DNA of 55,656 nucleotides from Gammaproteobacteria bacterium RIFCSPHIGHO2_12_FULL_38_11 (GTDB lineage: Bacteria; Pseudomonadota; Gammaproteobacteria; Coxiellales; Coxiellaceae), in contig MGXX01000059.1 in the NCBI GenBank assembly GCA_001801515.1, forward strand, positions 1 through 55,656. Reading direction: 5' to 3'. Below, in pieces: positions 34,473 through 43,592 of this stretch (the first letter of the stretch is position 1; each line of letters begins with the position of its first letter). The notes under the pieces were generated by a model. That model worked only from the letters and a program-made list of their open reading frames with translations, was not told the DNA's origin and made no database searches. Made by a program: the position numbers and the translations under genes.

Positions 34473-36043
34473 TAAATTGTGAAACGTGGTTGGAATTAAA
34501 TGCGCATTATCAGGCGCTTTATAGAATTCCATTAAAGCAATTATTCTTGGAAAACCCGAATCGTTTTCAACAGTTTTCATTGGAAGTCGCTGATATATTT
34601 GTTGATTACTCGAAAAATATCGTGATTCAAGAAACCATTGATTTGTTATGCGCATTCGCACAACAAAGAAAACTACCTGAAGCCATTAATGCCTTATTTT
34701 CTGGTGAAAAATTAAATTATTCTGAAAATCGTTCTGCGCTACATACTGTTTTACGATTACCAGCACATAAAAAATTTATTTTAGATGGCATTGATTTGCT
34801 TTCTGACGTACAAAATCAATTTCAAAAAATGGCACGTATCGCATTACAATTAGAAAAGAAGGAATTAAAAGGCTACAGCGGAAAACCGATTGATACGATT
34901 CTACATGTTGGCATGGGTGGATCAGGTTTGGGGCCTGCATTATATTATCAGTCAGTTGACAGGGCTGAAAAAAATGCAACTTGTCATTTTTTTACAGAGT
35001 TTGATTATGTTGCTATTCAGGCGAAATTAGCATTATGTAATCCAGAAACAACGATTGCTGTGATCGTCTCAAAATCATTTACGACGCAAGACACCTTAAT
35101 TATTTCTAATACGATTAAATCGTGGTTTTGCAATGCGGCAGGCAATGAAGCCAAAATTCAATCACATTTTTATGCGGTCACTGCAGTTTGTGAACGTGCA
35201 AAGGCGCTTCATTTTTTGGATGAACATATTTTAAAAATTGCAGATTGGGTTGGTGGTCGTTATTCGATTTGGTCAGCAGTGAGTTTTTCCGTTATATTGT
35301 CATTAGGGGTGAAAAACTTTCAACGCTTTCTTCATGGTGCACATCAAATAGATCTTAATTTTCAGCATGAACCCTTTAAAAAAAATATGCCGGTGATCAT
35401 GGCATTATTAGATGTGTGGTATAACAATTTTTTTCATACGCAAACGCGTGCCATTGTGCCTTATTCTTCGCGTTTGAGCGCACTGCCCAGTTATTTGCAA
35501 CAATTACACATGGAAAGTTTAGGGAAAAGTGTGACGGCAAAGGGTGAAAAAATTAATTATGCAACGGGCTGTGTGATTTGGGGTGATGTTGGTCCTAGCA
35601 GTCAGCATAGTTTTCATCAATTATTAATGCAAGGCAGTCAGATGATCCCTGTTGATTTTATTTTGCCGTTACGGGATGGTGAATTAAATGATTATGATCT
35701 CAAACGCGCTGCTTATTGCTTGTCACAAAGTCAAACATTAATGCAAGGGTTTGATGCGCCGACTGCAATGCAAACCATTCAGGGCAATCGTCCCAGCACG
35801 ACATTATTAATGCAGGAACTAACACCTGAAGCATTGGGGGCACTGCTTGCACTATATGAGCATAAAGTATTTGCAAAGAGTATTCTTTGGGGAATTAATG
35901 CATTTGATCAGTGGGGTGTTGAGCGTGGAAAACAAGTCGCACAAGCGTTAATTGGCTGTATGACAGAAAATAAAAAGTGTGATTCGGTTGATAGTTCGAC
36001 AAGCGGTTTATTAGAAAAAGTTTCGCGGAGTCTTTTAGTATGA
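34469..36043 (+). CDS. pgi: Glucose-6-phosphate isomerase
   Basis: 524 residues. Diagnostic stretches are HVGMGGSGLGPALYY, VIVSKSFTTQDTLI (sugar phosphate binding), GGRYSIWSAVSFSV, and HMESLGKS with the catalytic glutamate. NAFDQWGVERGK holds the family's C-terminal lysine. It interconverts glucose-6-phosphate and fructose-6-phosphate, here feeding GalU/Ugd on one side and ManC on the other. I prefer ATG 34469, which forms ATGA with the ugd stop, over ATG 34463. The last 25 residues are poorly conserved. It may be the organism's only Pgi, which the window cannot show. Confidence 0.94.
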   Translation: MINCETWLELNAHYQALYRIPLKQLFLENPNRFQQFSLEVADIFVDYSKNIVIQETIDLLCAFAQQRKLPEAINALFSGEKLNYSENRSALHTVLRLPAHKKFILDGIDLLSDVQNQFQKMARIALQLEKKELKGYSGKPIDTILHVGMGGSGLGPALYYQSVDRAEKNATCHFFTEFDYVAIQAKLALCNPETTIAVIVSKSFTTQDTLIISNTIKSWFCNAAGNEAKIQSHFYAVTAVCERAKALHFLDEHILKIADWVGGRYSIWSAVSFSVILSLGVKNFQRFLHGAHQIDLNFQHEPFKKNMPVIMALLDVWYNNFFHTQTRAIVPYSSRLSALPSYLQQLHMESLGKSVTAKGEKINYATGCVIWGDVGPSSQHSFHQLLMQGSQMIPVDFILPLRDGELNDYDLKRAAYCLSQSQTLMQGFDAPTAMQTIQGNRPSTTLLMQELTPEALGALLALYEHKVFAKSILWGINAFDQWGVERGKQVAQALIGCMTENKKCDSVDSSTSGLLEKVSRSLLV

Positions 36044-36951
36044 AGCAGTTAATCACAACGGCCGTTTTTCCAGTTGCGGGAATGGGCACGCGTTTTTTGC
36101 CGGTAACTAAAGCAGGCCCAAAAGAAATGTTGCCGATTGTTGATAAGCCACTCATTCAATATGTCGTTGAAGAAGCAATTGCTGTGGGCATTAAAAAATT
36201 GGTGTTTGTAACGAGCTCTGGAAAACGGGCAATTGAAGATTACTTTGATTGTAATTTCGAATTAGAATCCATGCTTGCACAAAAAGGGAAAATTGAAATA
36301 TTAAATACGGTGCGTAATATTATTCCAGCCGATGTTAAAATTGTTTACGTGCGACAACCCCGTCCAAAAGGCTTGGGTGATGCAGTATTGTGTGCAAAAC
36401 CGGTTGTGGGTAATGAACCTTTTGCTGTATTGCTTGCCGATGACATTATGGAACACGCACATGAAACGTGTTTGACTGACATGATAAAACGTTTTCATGA
36501 GACACAATGCAGTGTACTGGCTGTTGAAAACATTAGTCGAAAAGATACAGATAAGTATGGGATTGTTTCGATGGCTGATCATCCACAATTTCCTTTGCAA
36601 ATTTCATCGATTACTGAAAAGCCATTACCTGAAAAAGCACCTTCGACCTTAGCGGTAACAGGGCGATATATTTTAACGCCACGTATTTTTGATATGCTGG
36701 AACAAATTGATATTGGTGTGGGTGGCGAATTGCAGTTAACAGACGGCCTTGCAAAATTATTGCATTATGAAGCGATTACAGTTTGCACCCTCCAAGGGCG
36801 TCGTTATGATTGTGGTAGTCGATTAGGATTCTTGCAAGCAACACTTGATTTCGCGTTAAAAAGATCGGAATTTAGAGAGCCATTACTCGACTATATAAAA
36901 AAAATAAGCGAAAGCGCGAGTCAGAAGCACGCATGTAGCGTAGCGGAATAA
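36040..36951 (+). CDS. galU: UTP-glucose-1-phosphate uridylyltransferase
   Basis: 303 residues: TTAVFPVAGMGTRFLPVTKAGPKEMLPIVDKPLIQYVVEEA is the GalU signature, followed by VRQPRPKGLGDAVLCAKP, VLLADDIM and GRRYDCGSRLGFLQA. It makes UDP-glucose for Ugd and for UDP-glucose-derived sugars. It overlaps pgi by four bases (ATGA). The last 14 residues (SESASQKHACSVAE) and the stop are encoded by repeat R4, so the native C-terminus was probably replaced. The catalytic core ends well before this. Confidence 0.95.
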   Translation: MKQLITTAVFPVAGMGTRFLPVTKAGPKEMLPIVDKPLIQYVVEEAIAVGIKKLVFVTSSGKRAIEDYFDCNFELESMLAQKGKIEILNTVRNIIPADVKIVYVRQPRPKGLGDAVLCAKPVVGNEPFAVLLADDIMEHAHETCLTDMIKRFHETQCSVLAVENISRKDTDKYGIVSMADHPQFPLQISSITEKPLPEKAPSTLAVTGRYILTPRIFDMLEQIDIGVGGELQLTDGLAKLLHYEAITVCTLQGRRYDCGSRLGFLQATLDFALKRSEFREPLLDYIKKISESASQKHACSVAE

Positions 36952-36957
36952 ATGCGT
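36907..36957 (+). repeat. Dispersed hairpin repeat family 1, copy R4
   Basis: Shares AGCGAAAGCGCGAGTC with R3. Its outer arms ACGCAT (36929-36934) and ATGCGT (36952-36957) differ from those of R3 (ACGCAC/GTGCGT) by a paired change. It encodes the C-terminal tail of GalU. Confidence 0.7.
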
Positions 36958-36982
36958 AAAATCTTGAAGAACAGGTCACCCC

Positions 36983-38893
36983 ATGGACATCATCACTAGC
37001 CTTTGCCTACTCGGATATTGTTGGGGATTAAAACGATTCACGCGCTTATCACTCGAATCAATCCCTTTTTTATTGGTAACGAGCGCTATCACCCTGCTCT
37101 ACATTAGCGCTTATATTCATTTATTAACCCCAATGAGTTATGCCTTATTAATAATAGGTGCGTTATTATTATTAACGTTGCCTTATTTTTGGCACAAAGA
37201 ACCCGACACACTTTATCAAATATTTTTCACACCCAATTTTTGTAGTTTACTATTTTACGTTATTATTTTCGGAATAATTGCACATCAATTAACATTATCA
37301 CAGTGGGATGAATTTACGCATTGGGGCCCGCACGCAAAATTAATTTATTTGCATCATGGGTTTTATCTTAAGAGCGATGTAACCGTCAATAAAAGTTACC
37401 CAGTAGGAAGCGCATTATTTTATTATCCCTTTTTTTTATTAAATAAGGGTTTTTCCGAGGGAACATCATATTACGCGCAATTATTATTATTGCTTTCCCC
37501 TTTGTTCACACTACAGCCAGTACTGACATGGCATAAATGGAAACAATCCTTTATCGCATTTAGCGCCATTATCTTTATTGCTATTATTTTAAAAGTACGT
37601 ATGGGGTTTTCAGGCAGCCTTTATATGGATTCTGCAACAGGATTATTTATTGGCGCCATTATTGTGAATTTTTTTCGCTCTAAGGGAGAGTGTGCTGATA
37701 TTTTTCAAATAATACCCATGGCAGTCGCACTGTGTTTATTAAAACCAAAACTGTACCCTTTCGTTTTACTGATACTCGTTATTATCCTTGTAGATTTAAT
37801 GGTTCGTGAACCCCGAAAAAATACATCGTTTTGGTTAAAAATAATAAGTATGTTGTCTATTCCCGCAGCGGTTTATATTGTCCATTATAGTTGGACAAAA
37901 TATACTGTCTCGATTGATTTAATCCCGCAGCATAATTTGAGTCATGTTAGCACCCATCTTTTTTTCCAAACATTTTTCCATCCTACGCAATTTCAACAAG
38001 CTGTTATCCATAATTTTTTAAGTAAAGCATTGTCGTATGCACCTTTACTTTCAATTCTTTTGTTATTAACAATCGTTAGCAGTTTTTTAATGAAAAATAA
38101 TAAGTTGCGGCAACGTTTTAACATTTTGAGTGCGTTACTATTTTTAGGTGTGCCAGTTTATTATTTTGGGCTTTTACTTATTTACTTGTTTACCTTTGTG
38201 CCGAATGAGGCGATTGATGTTGCTTCCATGTTTCGATATACAAATATATATCATCTGATGTTAGCGATGTTTGTTTTTTATTATTTATTAACGGCGATTA
38301 CTGCTGGCACCGCTTCTAAAAAGACACGTACCATTCAAACGGTAATGGTCATGGTTATAATATTGAGTATTGTCTGCGCTGGTTTAATTCAAAAAATAAA
38401 AGCTAAAAATAGGCAGCAATTTCATCAAAGCATTGGGTTTTTGCGCATTGCTATGAAAAAAATAGCGGACAAAACTAAGCAATATGTTAAGCCAAATGAG
38501 ACAGTTGATATTATTTGGCAAAATAGTACGGGAATTGAAAGGGCAATTATCGGTTATGACCTTGTTCCGATTAATGCAAATCAAAGCCCATCTAGCATTG
38601 GAAAACCCTATGGCGAAGGGGATGTTTGGACTGATAATTTAGCGCCAAAAAAGTTGATGAAACAAATAAGCCATTATGATTATTTATTGGTGGCGCATGT
38701 TGATAGACAATTTGTAAAACAATATGGTTGTTTATTCCCACATCATTTTGTTAATTTAAAACCATTAACTGAATATACAATTTGCATCAGTCCAGGTTTT
38801 AATGGAGATATGAATAACGGTTGTGTGCTACACACGGAGAAGGCGTATTTGTTTAAGGTAAATAACCTACCGCTTGCAACCAGTCTGGTGTAG
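36983..38893 (+). CDS. Large polytopic membrane protein, GT-C-like
   Basis: A 636-residue protein with about eleven hydrophobic segments through residue ~470, then a soluble C-terminal domain of about 160 residues. In the first large non-cytoplasmic loop is SQWDEFTHWGPHAKLIY (about 107-123), an acidic DE followed by W and K. GT-C glycosyltransferases such as ArnT-type proteins often carry such acidic residues in this loop. A glycan-modifying or polymerising role in the periplasm is plausible but not shown. It follows galU by 31 bases and is the last gene of the polysaccharide locus. I do not recognise a named family. Confidence 0.65.
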   Translation: MDIITSLCLLGYCWGLKRFTRLSLESIPFLLVTSAITLLYISAYIHLLTPMSYALLIIGALLLLTLPYFWHKEPDTLYQIFFTPNFCSLLFYVIIFGIIAHQLTLSQWDEFTHWGPHAKLIYLHHGFYLKSDVTVNKSYPVGSALFYYPFFLLNKGFSEGTSYYAQLLLLLSPLFTLQPVLTWHKWKQSFIAFSAIIFIAIILKVRMGFSGSLYMDSATGLFIGAIIVNFFRSKGECADIFQIIPMAVALCLLKPKLYPFVLLILVIILVDLMVREPRKNTSFWLKIISMLSIPAAVYIVHYSWTKYTVSIDLIPQHNLSHVSTHLFFQTFFHPTQFQQAVIHNFLSKALSYAPLLSILLLLTIVSSFLMKNNKLRQRFNILSALLFLGVPVYYFGLLLIYLFTFVPNEAIDVASMFRYTNIYHLMLAMFVFYYLLTAITAGTASKKTRTIQTVMVMVIILSIVCAGLIQKIKAKNRQQFHQSIGFLRIAMKKIADKTKQYVKPNETVDIIWQNSTGIERAIIGYDLVPINANQSPSSIGKPYGEGDVWTDNLAPKKLMKQISHYDYLLVAHVDRQFVKQYGCLFPHHFVNLKPLTEYTICISPGFNGDMNNGCVLHTEKAYLFKVNNLPLATSLV

Positions 38894-38919
38894 GTAACAT
38901 CATTTTACAAGAAGTTATA

Positions 38920-38948
38920 TTGACATAGAACGCCGACTTCATTAAGAT
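38920..38948 (+). promoter_or_regulatory. Predicted sigma70 promoter of rpmH
   Basis: Perfect TTGACA (38920-38925), a 17-base spacer and TAAGAT (38943-38948), 30 bases upstream of the rpmH ATG. It marks the border between the polysaccharide locus and the housekeeping cluster. Confidence 0.7.
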
Positions 38949-38978
38949 GTCGCATTCACTAAAACACAGAGTAAGACT

Positions 38979-39119
38979 ATGAAAAGAACATTTCAACCAG
39001 GTAACCTTCACCGCGCACGCACACATGGCTTTCGTGCACGCATGGCAACGGTCGGTGGTCGGTTGGTATTAAACCGTCGTCGCGCTAAAGGGCGTAAACG
39101 TCTCAGTGTTAAACACTAA
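38979..39119 (+). CDS. rpmH: 50S ribosomal protein L34
   Basis: A 46-residue, very basic protein: [20 protein letters not shown] followed by [26 protein letters not shown]. This is the complete L34 pattern. The usual residue after QP is S; here G. It begins the classical rpmH-rnpA-yidD-yidC set. In many relatives dnaA lies just upstream in the opposite direction, but here the upstream neighbour is a polysaccharide gene. Confidence 0.97.
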   Translation: MKRTFQPGNLHRARTHGFRARMATVGGRLVLNRRRAKGRKRLSVKH

Positions 39120-39471
39120 GAGATTTTTGTCGAAACAACATATTCGGCACGCAGTAGAATTTGATGCTGTGTTTAAGCGCGGAAAGCGCTTGCCACATCT
39201 TTGTTTTGTCACTTGCCACCTGAAAACAGATCGATCTTATCCGCGACTTGGCATGGTGATTAGCAAGAAAAATTGTCAACGCGCAGTTGATCGTAATCAC
39301 ATAAAACGTTTGGTTCGCGAGCAGTTTCGAGCACAACAACATTTTTTATTGGGCATGGATGTTGTTGTTTTGCTAAAATCACCCGTCGGAAAACTCTCAG
39401 ATAAAGAGCAGTGTGAATGCGTAGAAAAATTATTTTCACAATTAATTGCGCATTGCAGTGGATCTTCTTGA
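39106..39471 (+). CDS. rnpA: Ribonuclease P protein component
   Basis: Up to 121 residues. [44 protein letters not shown] (the basic RNR-type motif, here [11 protein letters not shown]) and MDVVVLLK identify RnpA, which binds the catalytic RNA and helps 5' maturation of tRNAs. A GTG at 39106 overlaps rpmH by 14 bases. An in-frame TTG at 39127 preceded by AAGAGA is an alternative start that would drop seven residues. Its end overlaps yidD by 55 bases. Confidence 0.95.
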   Translation: MLNTKRFLSKQHIRHAVEFDAVFKRGKRLPHLCFVTCHLKTDRSYPRLGMVISKKNCQRAVDRNHIKRLVREQFRAQQHFLLGMDVVVLLKSPVGKLSDKEQCECVEKLFSQLIAHCSGSS

Positions 39472-39674
39472 AATTAATTAGGGTTTATCAACTTTGTATT
39501 AGCCCCTTTCTAGGCAATCATTGCCGATTTTATCCTTCATGTTCGCACTATGCTGTTGATGCATTAACATCGCATTCTGTATTTAAAGCGTTATATTTAA
39601 TTGTTAAAAGATTGCTGCGTTGCCACCCGTTTAGCAAGGCTGGTGTTGATTTTGTTCCTACTGAGACGCGATAA
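39417..39674 (+). CDS. yidD: Membrane protein insertion efficiency factor YidD
   Basis: 85 residues with the YidD signature: [33 protein letters not shown], three conserved cysteines, then KALYLIVKRLLRCHPFSKAGVDFVP. It is a small peripheral membrane protein that assists YidC-dependent insertion. The gene starts inside rnpA, an overlap that is common in this cluster. Confidence 0.96.
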   Translation: MRRKIIFTINCALQWIFLKLIRVYQLCISPFLGNHCRFYPSCSHYAVDALTSHSVFKALYLIVKRLLRCHPFSKAGVDFVPTETR

Positions 39675-39707
39675 ATTGCGTCTCTACAATAAATTTTGGA
39701 GATTACT

Positions 39708-41378
39708 ATGGATTTCAAAAAAACAATTTTATATTTCGCACTGGCAATTGTTGGCGTCATGTTATGGCATGCATGGCAGCATGATTATCCTCCAACGCCA
39801 GTGACGTCAACGAACACTTTGCAGCAAACAAACACCATCCATCCTGTGAATTACGCACCTTCTGCCTATAATCAATCGTCTTCACCCTATCAAGCCACCC
39901 CAAAAACATTGGCAGCGGCATTACCACAAAACAAAACGATCACAGTAAAAACAGATATTTTTGATGCTGTTATTAATTTGCAAGGTGGCGATTTAATTGA
40001 TGCTAAATTATTGCAATATCCTGTTTCCTTAAAACAAAAAAATTTACCCGTGCAAATTTTAAATTCAAATAATGATGCATTATATGTCGCACAAAGTGGA
40101 TTGAGTGTGCATGATGAAAAAACAGTACCGAAACCCATTATATATACCGCATCACAAAAAAATTATGTGTTGCAAGACGGTAAAAATAAATTAGTGGTTA
40201 CGTTAACAGGTTCAGCTATGCAAGGAATGGAAATCACAAAAACCTTTATCTTTACGCGAAATAATTATGCCGTTAATACAGCAATAACTTTAACAAATAA
40301 TACTGATGCAGCGTGGAACGGTAATATCTACAATCAAATTACACGTCGCGATATTATGCCTTCAGGATTTGCATCGCGTGCTTATAACGGCGCTGCAGTT
40401 TCTACACCTAATACACCCTATAAAAAATTAACTTACGAAGCATTGAGTGACAGTAATTTCTCGCGTGATATGCAAGGTGGTTGGATCGCGATGCAACAGC
40501 ATTATTTTATAAGCGCATGGATCCCACCAAAAAATGAGACTTTGCATTATTACAGCCGTTCTTTTGGTTCGGGTGATGATGGGAAAAATAATATTTTTGT
40601 ACTGGGTTATTTAAGTGCGCCTATACAATTAGCATCAAAAACCAGCACAACATTTAATTCAACACTGTATGTCGGCCCTGAAATTGCAAAAAATTTGCAT
40701 GTATTAGCCAAGGGCTTAGGTTTAACCGTTGATTATGGTTGGTTGTCACCTATTTCAAAATTTTTATTTTGGTTGATGAGTGAAATTCATCATTATGTCG
40801 GTAATTGGGGTTGGTCAATTATTTTGGTAACCTTACTCATTAAAGCCTGTTTTTATTGGCTATCAAATAAAAGCTACGCTTCGATGGCAAGAACGCAATC
40901 GCTGCAGCCTAAAATAAAAGCCTTACGTGAACGACATGGTGATGACAAACAAGCAATGTCAAAAGCGATGATGGAAATGTACCGCAAAGAAAAAATTAAT
41001 CCACTGGGTGGGTGTTTACCGATGGTGATTCAAATTCCTGTTTTTATTGCTTTATATTATGTGTTAATTGAAAGTGTAGAATTGCGACAAGCTCCTTTTA
41101 TTTTTTGGATACAGGATTTAGCAACGAAAGATCCTTACTACATTTTGCCCGTTTTAATGGGGTTGAGCATGTTGCTGCAACAAAAAATCAGCCCGCCACC
41201 ACCTGATCCAATGCAAGCAAAAATGATGATGATGTTGCCGATTGTTTTTACCGTGTTCTTCGCAACCTTTCCAGCAGGTTTGGTTTTATATTGGCTAACG
41301 AATAATTGTGCTTCGATTTTGCAGCAGTGGGTTGTGATGAAGCGGCATAGGAATGATAGCCGGGGTAAAAATAAATAA
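39708..41378 (+). CDS. yidC: Membrane protein insertase YidC
   Basis: 556 residues from ATG 39708 (GGAG six bases upstream). There is an N-terminal membrane segment (KKTILYFALAIVGVMLWHAW), a large periplasmic domain to about 350, then the conserved insertase core: GWSIILVTLLIKACFYWLS, MSKAMMEMYRKEKINPLGGCLPMVIQIPVFIALYYVL, LPVLMGLSMLLQQKI, and MMMLPIVFTVFFATFPAGLVLYWLTNN. It inserts and folds inner-membrane proteins. Gene and order are as in other gammaproteobacteria, except that a Bro-N gene follows it instead of mnmE. Confidence 0.97.
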   Translation: MDFKKTILYFALAIVGVMLWHAWQHDYPPTPVTSTNTLQQTNTIHPVNYAPSAYNQSSSPYQATPKTLAAALPQNKTITVKTDIFDAVINLQGGDLIDAKLLQYPVSLKQKNLPVQILNSNNDALYVAQSGLSVHDEKTVPKPIIYTASQKNYVLQDGKNKLVVTLTGSAMQGMEITKTFIFTRNNYAVNTAITLTNNTDAAWNGNIYNQITRRDIMPSGFASRAYNGAAVSTPNTPYKKLTYEALSDSNFSRDMQGGWIAMQQHYFISAWIPPKNETLHYYSRSFGSGDDGKNNIFVLGYLSAPIQLASKTSTTFNSTLYVGPEIAKNLHVLAKGLGLTVDYGWLSPISKFLFWLMSEIHHYVGNWGWSIILVTLLIKACFYWLSNKSYASMARTQSLQPKIKALRERHGDDKQAMSKAMMEMYRKEKINPLGGCLPMVIQIPVFIALYYVLIESVELRQAPFIFWIQDLATKDPYYILPVLMGLSMLLQQKISPPPPDPMQAKMMMMLPIVFTVFFATFPAGLVLYWLTNNCASILQQWVVMKRHRNDSRGKNK

Positions 41379-41389
41379 ATGGAATGATT

Positions 41390-42208
41390 ATGCAAAATGA
41401 TTTAGCGATATTTGAAGATTATCAAATTCGGCGAGTATATGATGAGAAAACTGAAGCGTGGTCTTTTTCGGTGGTTGATGTTGTGCAGGTGTTGACACAA
41501 CAAGCAGATTATCAGATAGCAAGAAAATATTGGAATAAGCTGAAAGAGCGCTTGAAAAATGAAGGAAGTGAACTGGTGACAAATTGTCACCAGTTGAAAA
41601 TGACGGCGGAAGATGGAAAATCACGTCTTACTGACACTGCTACTGCTGAAATTTTGCTACGCCTTGTTCAGTCAATTCCAAGCCCAAAAGCAGAACCCAT
41701 TAAACTCTGGCTTGCAAAAGTAGGTTATGAACGTATTCAAGAAATGGCAGATCCTGCTCGGTCACTTGAGCGTGCTAGAGAAACATGGCAAAAGCATGGC
41801 TATAGTGAGAAATGGATTCAGCAACGAATGATGGGCCAGGAAATTCGTGGAAAGCTAACGGATTATTGGAAAGACCATGGTGTTGAAAAGCCTGATGAGT
41901 TTGCGATTTTAACCAATATTATTCATCAAGAATGGACTGGACTGAGTGTTAAAGATCATAAAAATGCAAAAGGATTAAAATCCCAAAATTTGCGTGATCA
42001 TATGAGCGAAGCGGAACTTGTTTTTACTGCATTAGCAGAATTATCTACTCGTCAAATTGCAGAGACAATGAATGCTGAAGGCTTGCCTGAAAATAAAATT
42101 GCCGGTAAAAAAGGCGGTGTAGTTGCAAAAAATGCACGCTTAGAGCTCGAGAATGAAACAGGCAGAAAAGTGGTAACAGCCAATAATTACTTACTTCAAA
42201 AACCATGA
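41390..42208 (+). CDS. Bro-N domain / phage antirepressor-like protein
   Basis: 272 residues. The N-terminal ~100 (IFEDYQIRRVYDEKTEAWSFSVVDVVQVLT...YWNKLKERL) are a BRO-N domain as found in phage antirepressors. The C-terminal part (KHGYSEKWIQQRMMGQEIRGKLTDYW, EFAILTNIIHQEWTGLSVKDHKNAKGL, LRDHMSEAELVFTALAE) matches the domain seen in DinD-like and chromosomal Bro proteins. Function in bacteria is mostly unknown; DNA-linked stress or phage roles are suggested. I chose ATG 41390 with GGA six bases upstream rather than ATG 41384. It ends in ATGA with mnmE, so it has become part of the operon. Confidence 0.85.
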   Translation: MQNDLAIFEDYQIRRVYDEKTEAWSFSVVDVVQVLTQQADYQIARKYWNKLKERLKNEGSELVTNCHQLKMTAEDGKSRLTDTATAEILLRLVQSIPSPKAEPIKLWLAKVGYERIQEMADPARSLERARETWQKHGYSEKWIQQRMMGQEIRGKLTDYWKDHGVEKPDEFAILTNIIHQEWTGLSVKDHKNAKGLKSQNLRDHMSEAELVFTALAELSTRQIAETMNAEGLPENKIAGKKGGVVAKNARLELENETGRKVVTANNYLLQKP

Positions 42209-43533
42209 AAACATTTAATTCAGATACCATCACCGCCATCGCAACCCCAACAGGTCGCGGCGGTGTGGGTATTGTTCGAATATCAGGACCTGACGCTAAA
42301 GACATTGCTACTAAAATAGCACAGAAACATTTAGAACCCCGCTTTGCCCAATTCACATCATTTTATGATTCAGAGAATAGCGTCATCGACGAAGGGATTG
42401 TTTTATTTTTTGAAAACCCGCATTCATTTACAGGCGAAGATGTAGTTGAATTACAAAGTCACGGCAGCCCTATTGTTTTAGATCAATTAATAAAATGTGC
42501 AATTCATCATGGTGCACGCATGGCAAAACCCGGTGAATTTTCAGAGCGCGCTTTTTTAAATAAAAAAATTGATTTAACGCAAGCAGAAGCCATAGCAGAT
42601 TTAATTGCAGCGAGTTCAGAGCAAGCAGCGCGATTGGCTGTGCGTTCATTACAAGGTGAATTTTCAAAAAAAATTCAAGTATTGCAAAAATCATTAACCC
42701 ATTTGCGGATGCAAATTGAAGCGATGATTGATTTTCCCGAAGAAGAAATTGATTTTCTGAGTTCTCCTCGCGTCAATATAGTATTACAAAAAATAATTGA
42801 CGATGTTTTAAAAGTTAAAAAACAGGCAAAACAAGGTGCATTATTGCAATCGGGTTTGCAAATCGTTATTGCAGGAAAGCCTAACACCGGAAAATCAAGC
42901 TTATTAAATTATTTGAGTGGACGAGAGTCTGCGATAGTGACAGCTATTCCTGGAACAACGCGCGATATTTTGCGTGAATCAATTCAAATTGACGGTATAC
43001 CACTGCATATTATCGACACTGCCGGCTTGCGTGAAACAGATGATATTGTTGAGCAAGAAGGTGTGCGCAGAGCTTATGAACAAATGAAGCAAGCTGATTT
43101 AATTTTATTGTTGGTAGATGTCAGTGACAGTGACAGTGACGGTGACGGTGACGATGCCAGTGATAAGATGCTTGTGATCAGAAATAAAATTGATTTAATC
43201 AACGAAAAACCCAGTATAAAAGACAATATCATTTCTTTATCCATTAAAAATAATATTGGAATGGATTTATTAATTGACGCATTAAAAAAAGCAGCGGGAT
43301 TTCAAGCTAGAGATAATGATGGATTTATTGCACGTCGTCGACATGTGGATGCAATTGATCGCGCTTATCAATTTTTATTACATGGACAAAATCAATTAAC
43401 CCAGCACCGTGCAGGTGAGTTATTGGCAGAAGATTTGCGTCACGCGCAACAAGCACTATCTGAAATTACGGGTGAATTTTCATCTGATGATTTGCTGGGT
43501 GAGATTTTTTCGAGTTTTTGCATTGGAAAGTGA
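42205..43533 (+). CDS. mnmE: tRNA uridine-5-carboxymethylaminomethyl modification GTPase MnmE
   Basis: 442 residues. The N-terminal domain has TITAIATPTGRGGVGIVRISG and GEFSERAFLNKKIDLTQAEA. The G domain has G1 GKPNTGKSS, G3 DTAGLRE, and G4 NKID, and the protein ends in the catalytic CIGK. With MnmG it modifies U34 of tRNAs reading split codon boxes. Between G3 and G4 there is an odd acidic run, DSDSDGDGDDASD, encoded by a six-base tandem repeat (43123-43164) in place of the normal short loop. ATG overlaps the upstream Bro-N stop. Confidence 0.96.
   Translation: MKTFNSDTITAIATPTGRGGVGIVRISGPDAKDIATKIAQKHLEPRFAQFTSFYDSENSVIDEGIVLFFENPHSFTGEDVVELQSHGSPIVLDQLIKCAIHHGARMAKPGEFSERAFLNKKIDLTQAEAIADLIAASSEQAARLAVRSLQGEFSKKIQVLQKSLTHLRMQIEAMIDFPEEEIDFLSSPRVNIVLQKIIDDVLKVKKQAKQGALLQSGLQIVIAGKPNTGKSSLLNYLSGRESAIVTAIPGTTRDILRESIQIDGIPLHIIDTAGLRETDDIVEQEGVRRAYEQMKQADLILLLVDVSDSDSDGDGDDASDKMLVIRNKIDLINEKPSIKDNIISLSIKNNIGMDLLIDALKKAAGFQARDNDGFIARRRHVDAIDRAYQFLLHGQNQLTQHRAGELLAEDLRHAQQALSEITGEFSSDDLLGEIFSSFCIGK
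43123..43164 (+). repeat. Hexanucleotide tandem repeat inside mnmE
   Basis: Seven six-base units: AGTGAC three times, GGTGAC twice, then GATGCC and AGTGAT. It codes for alternating S/G-D residues, and unit changes would keep the reading frame. Confidence 0.85.
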
Positions 43534-43592
43534 GGTGTTTTTACATTATTCTGTTAAAATAAATTCTCGTGTAAATTTCAGGGATTGATTTC

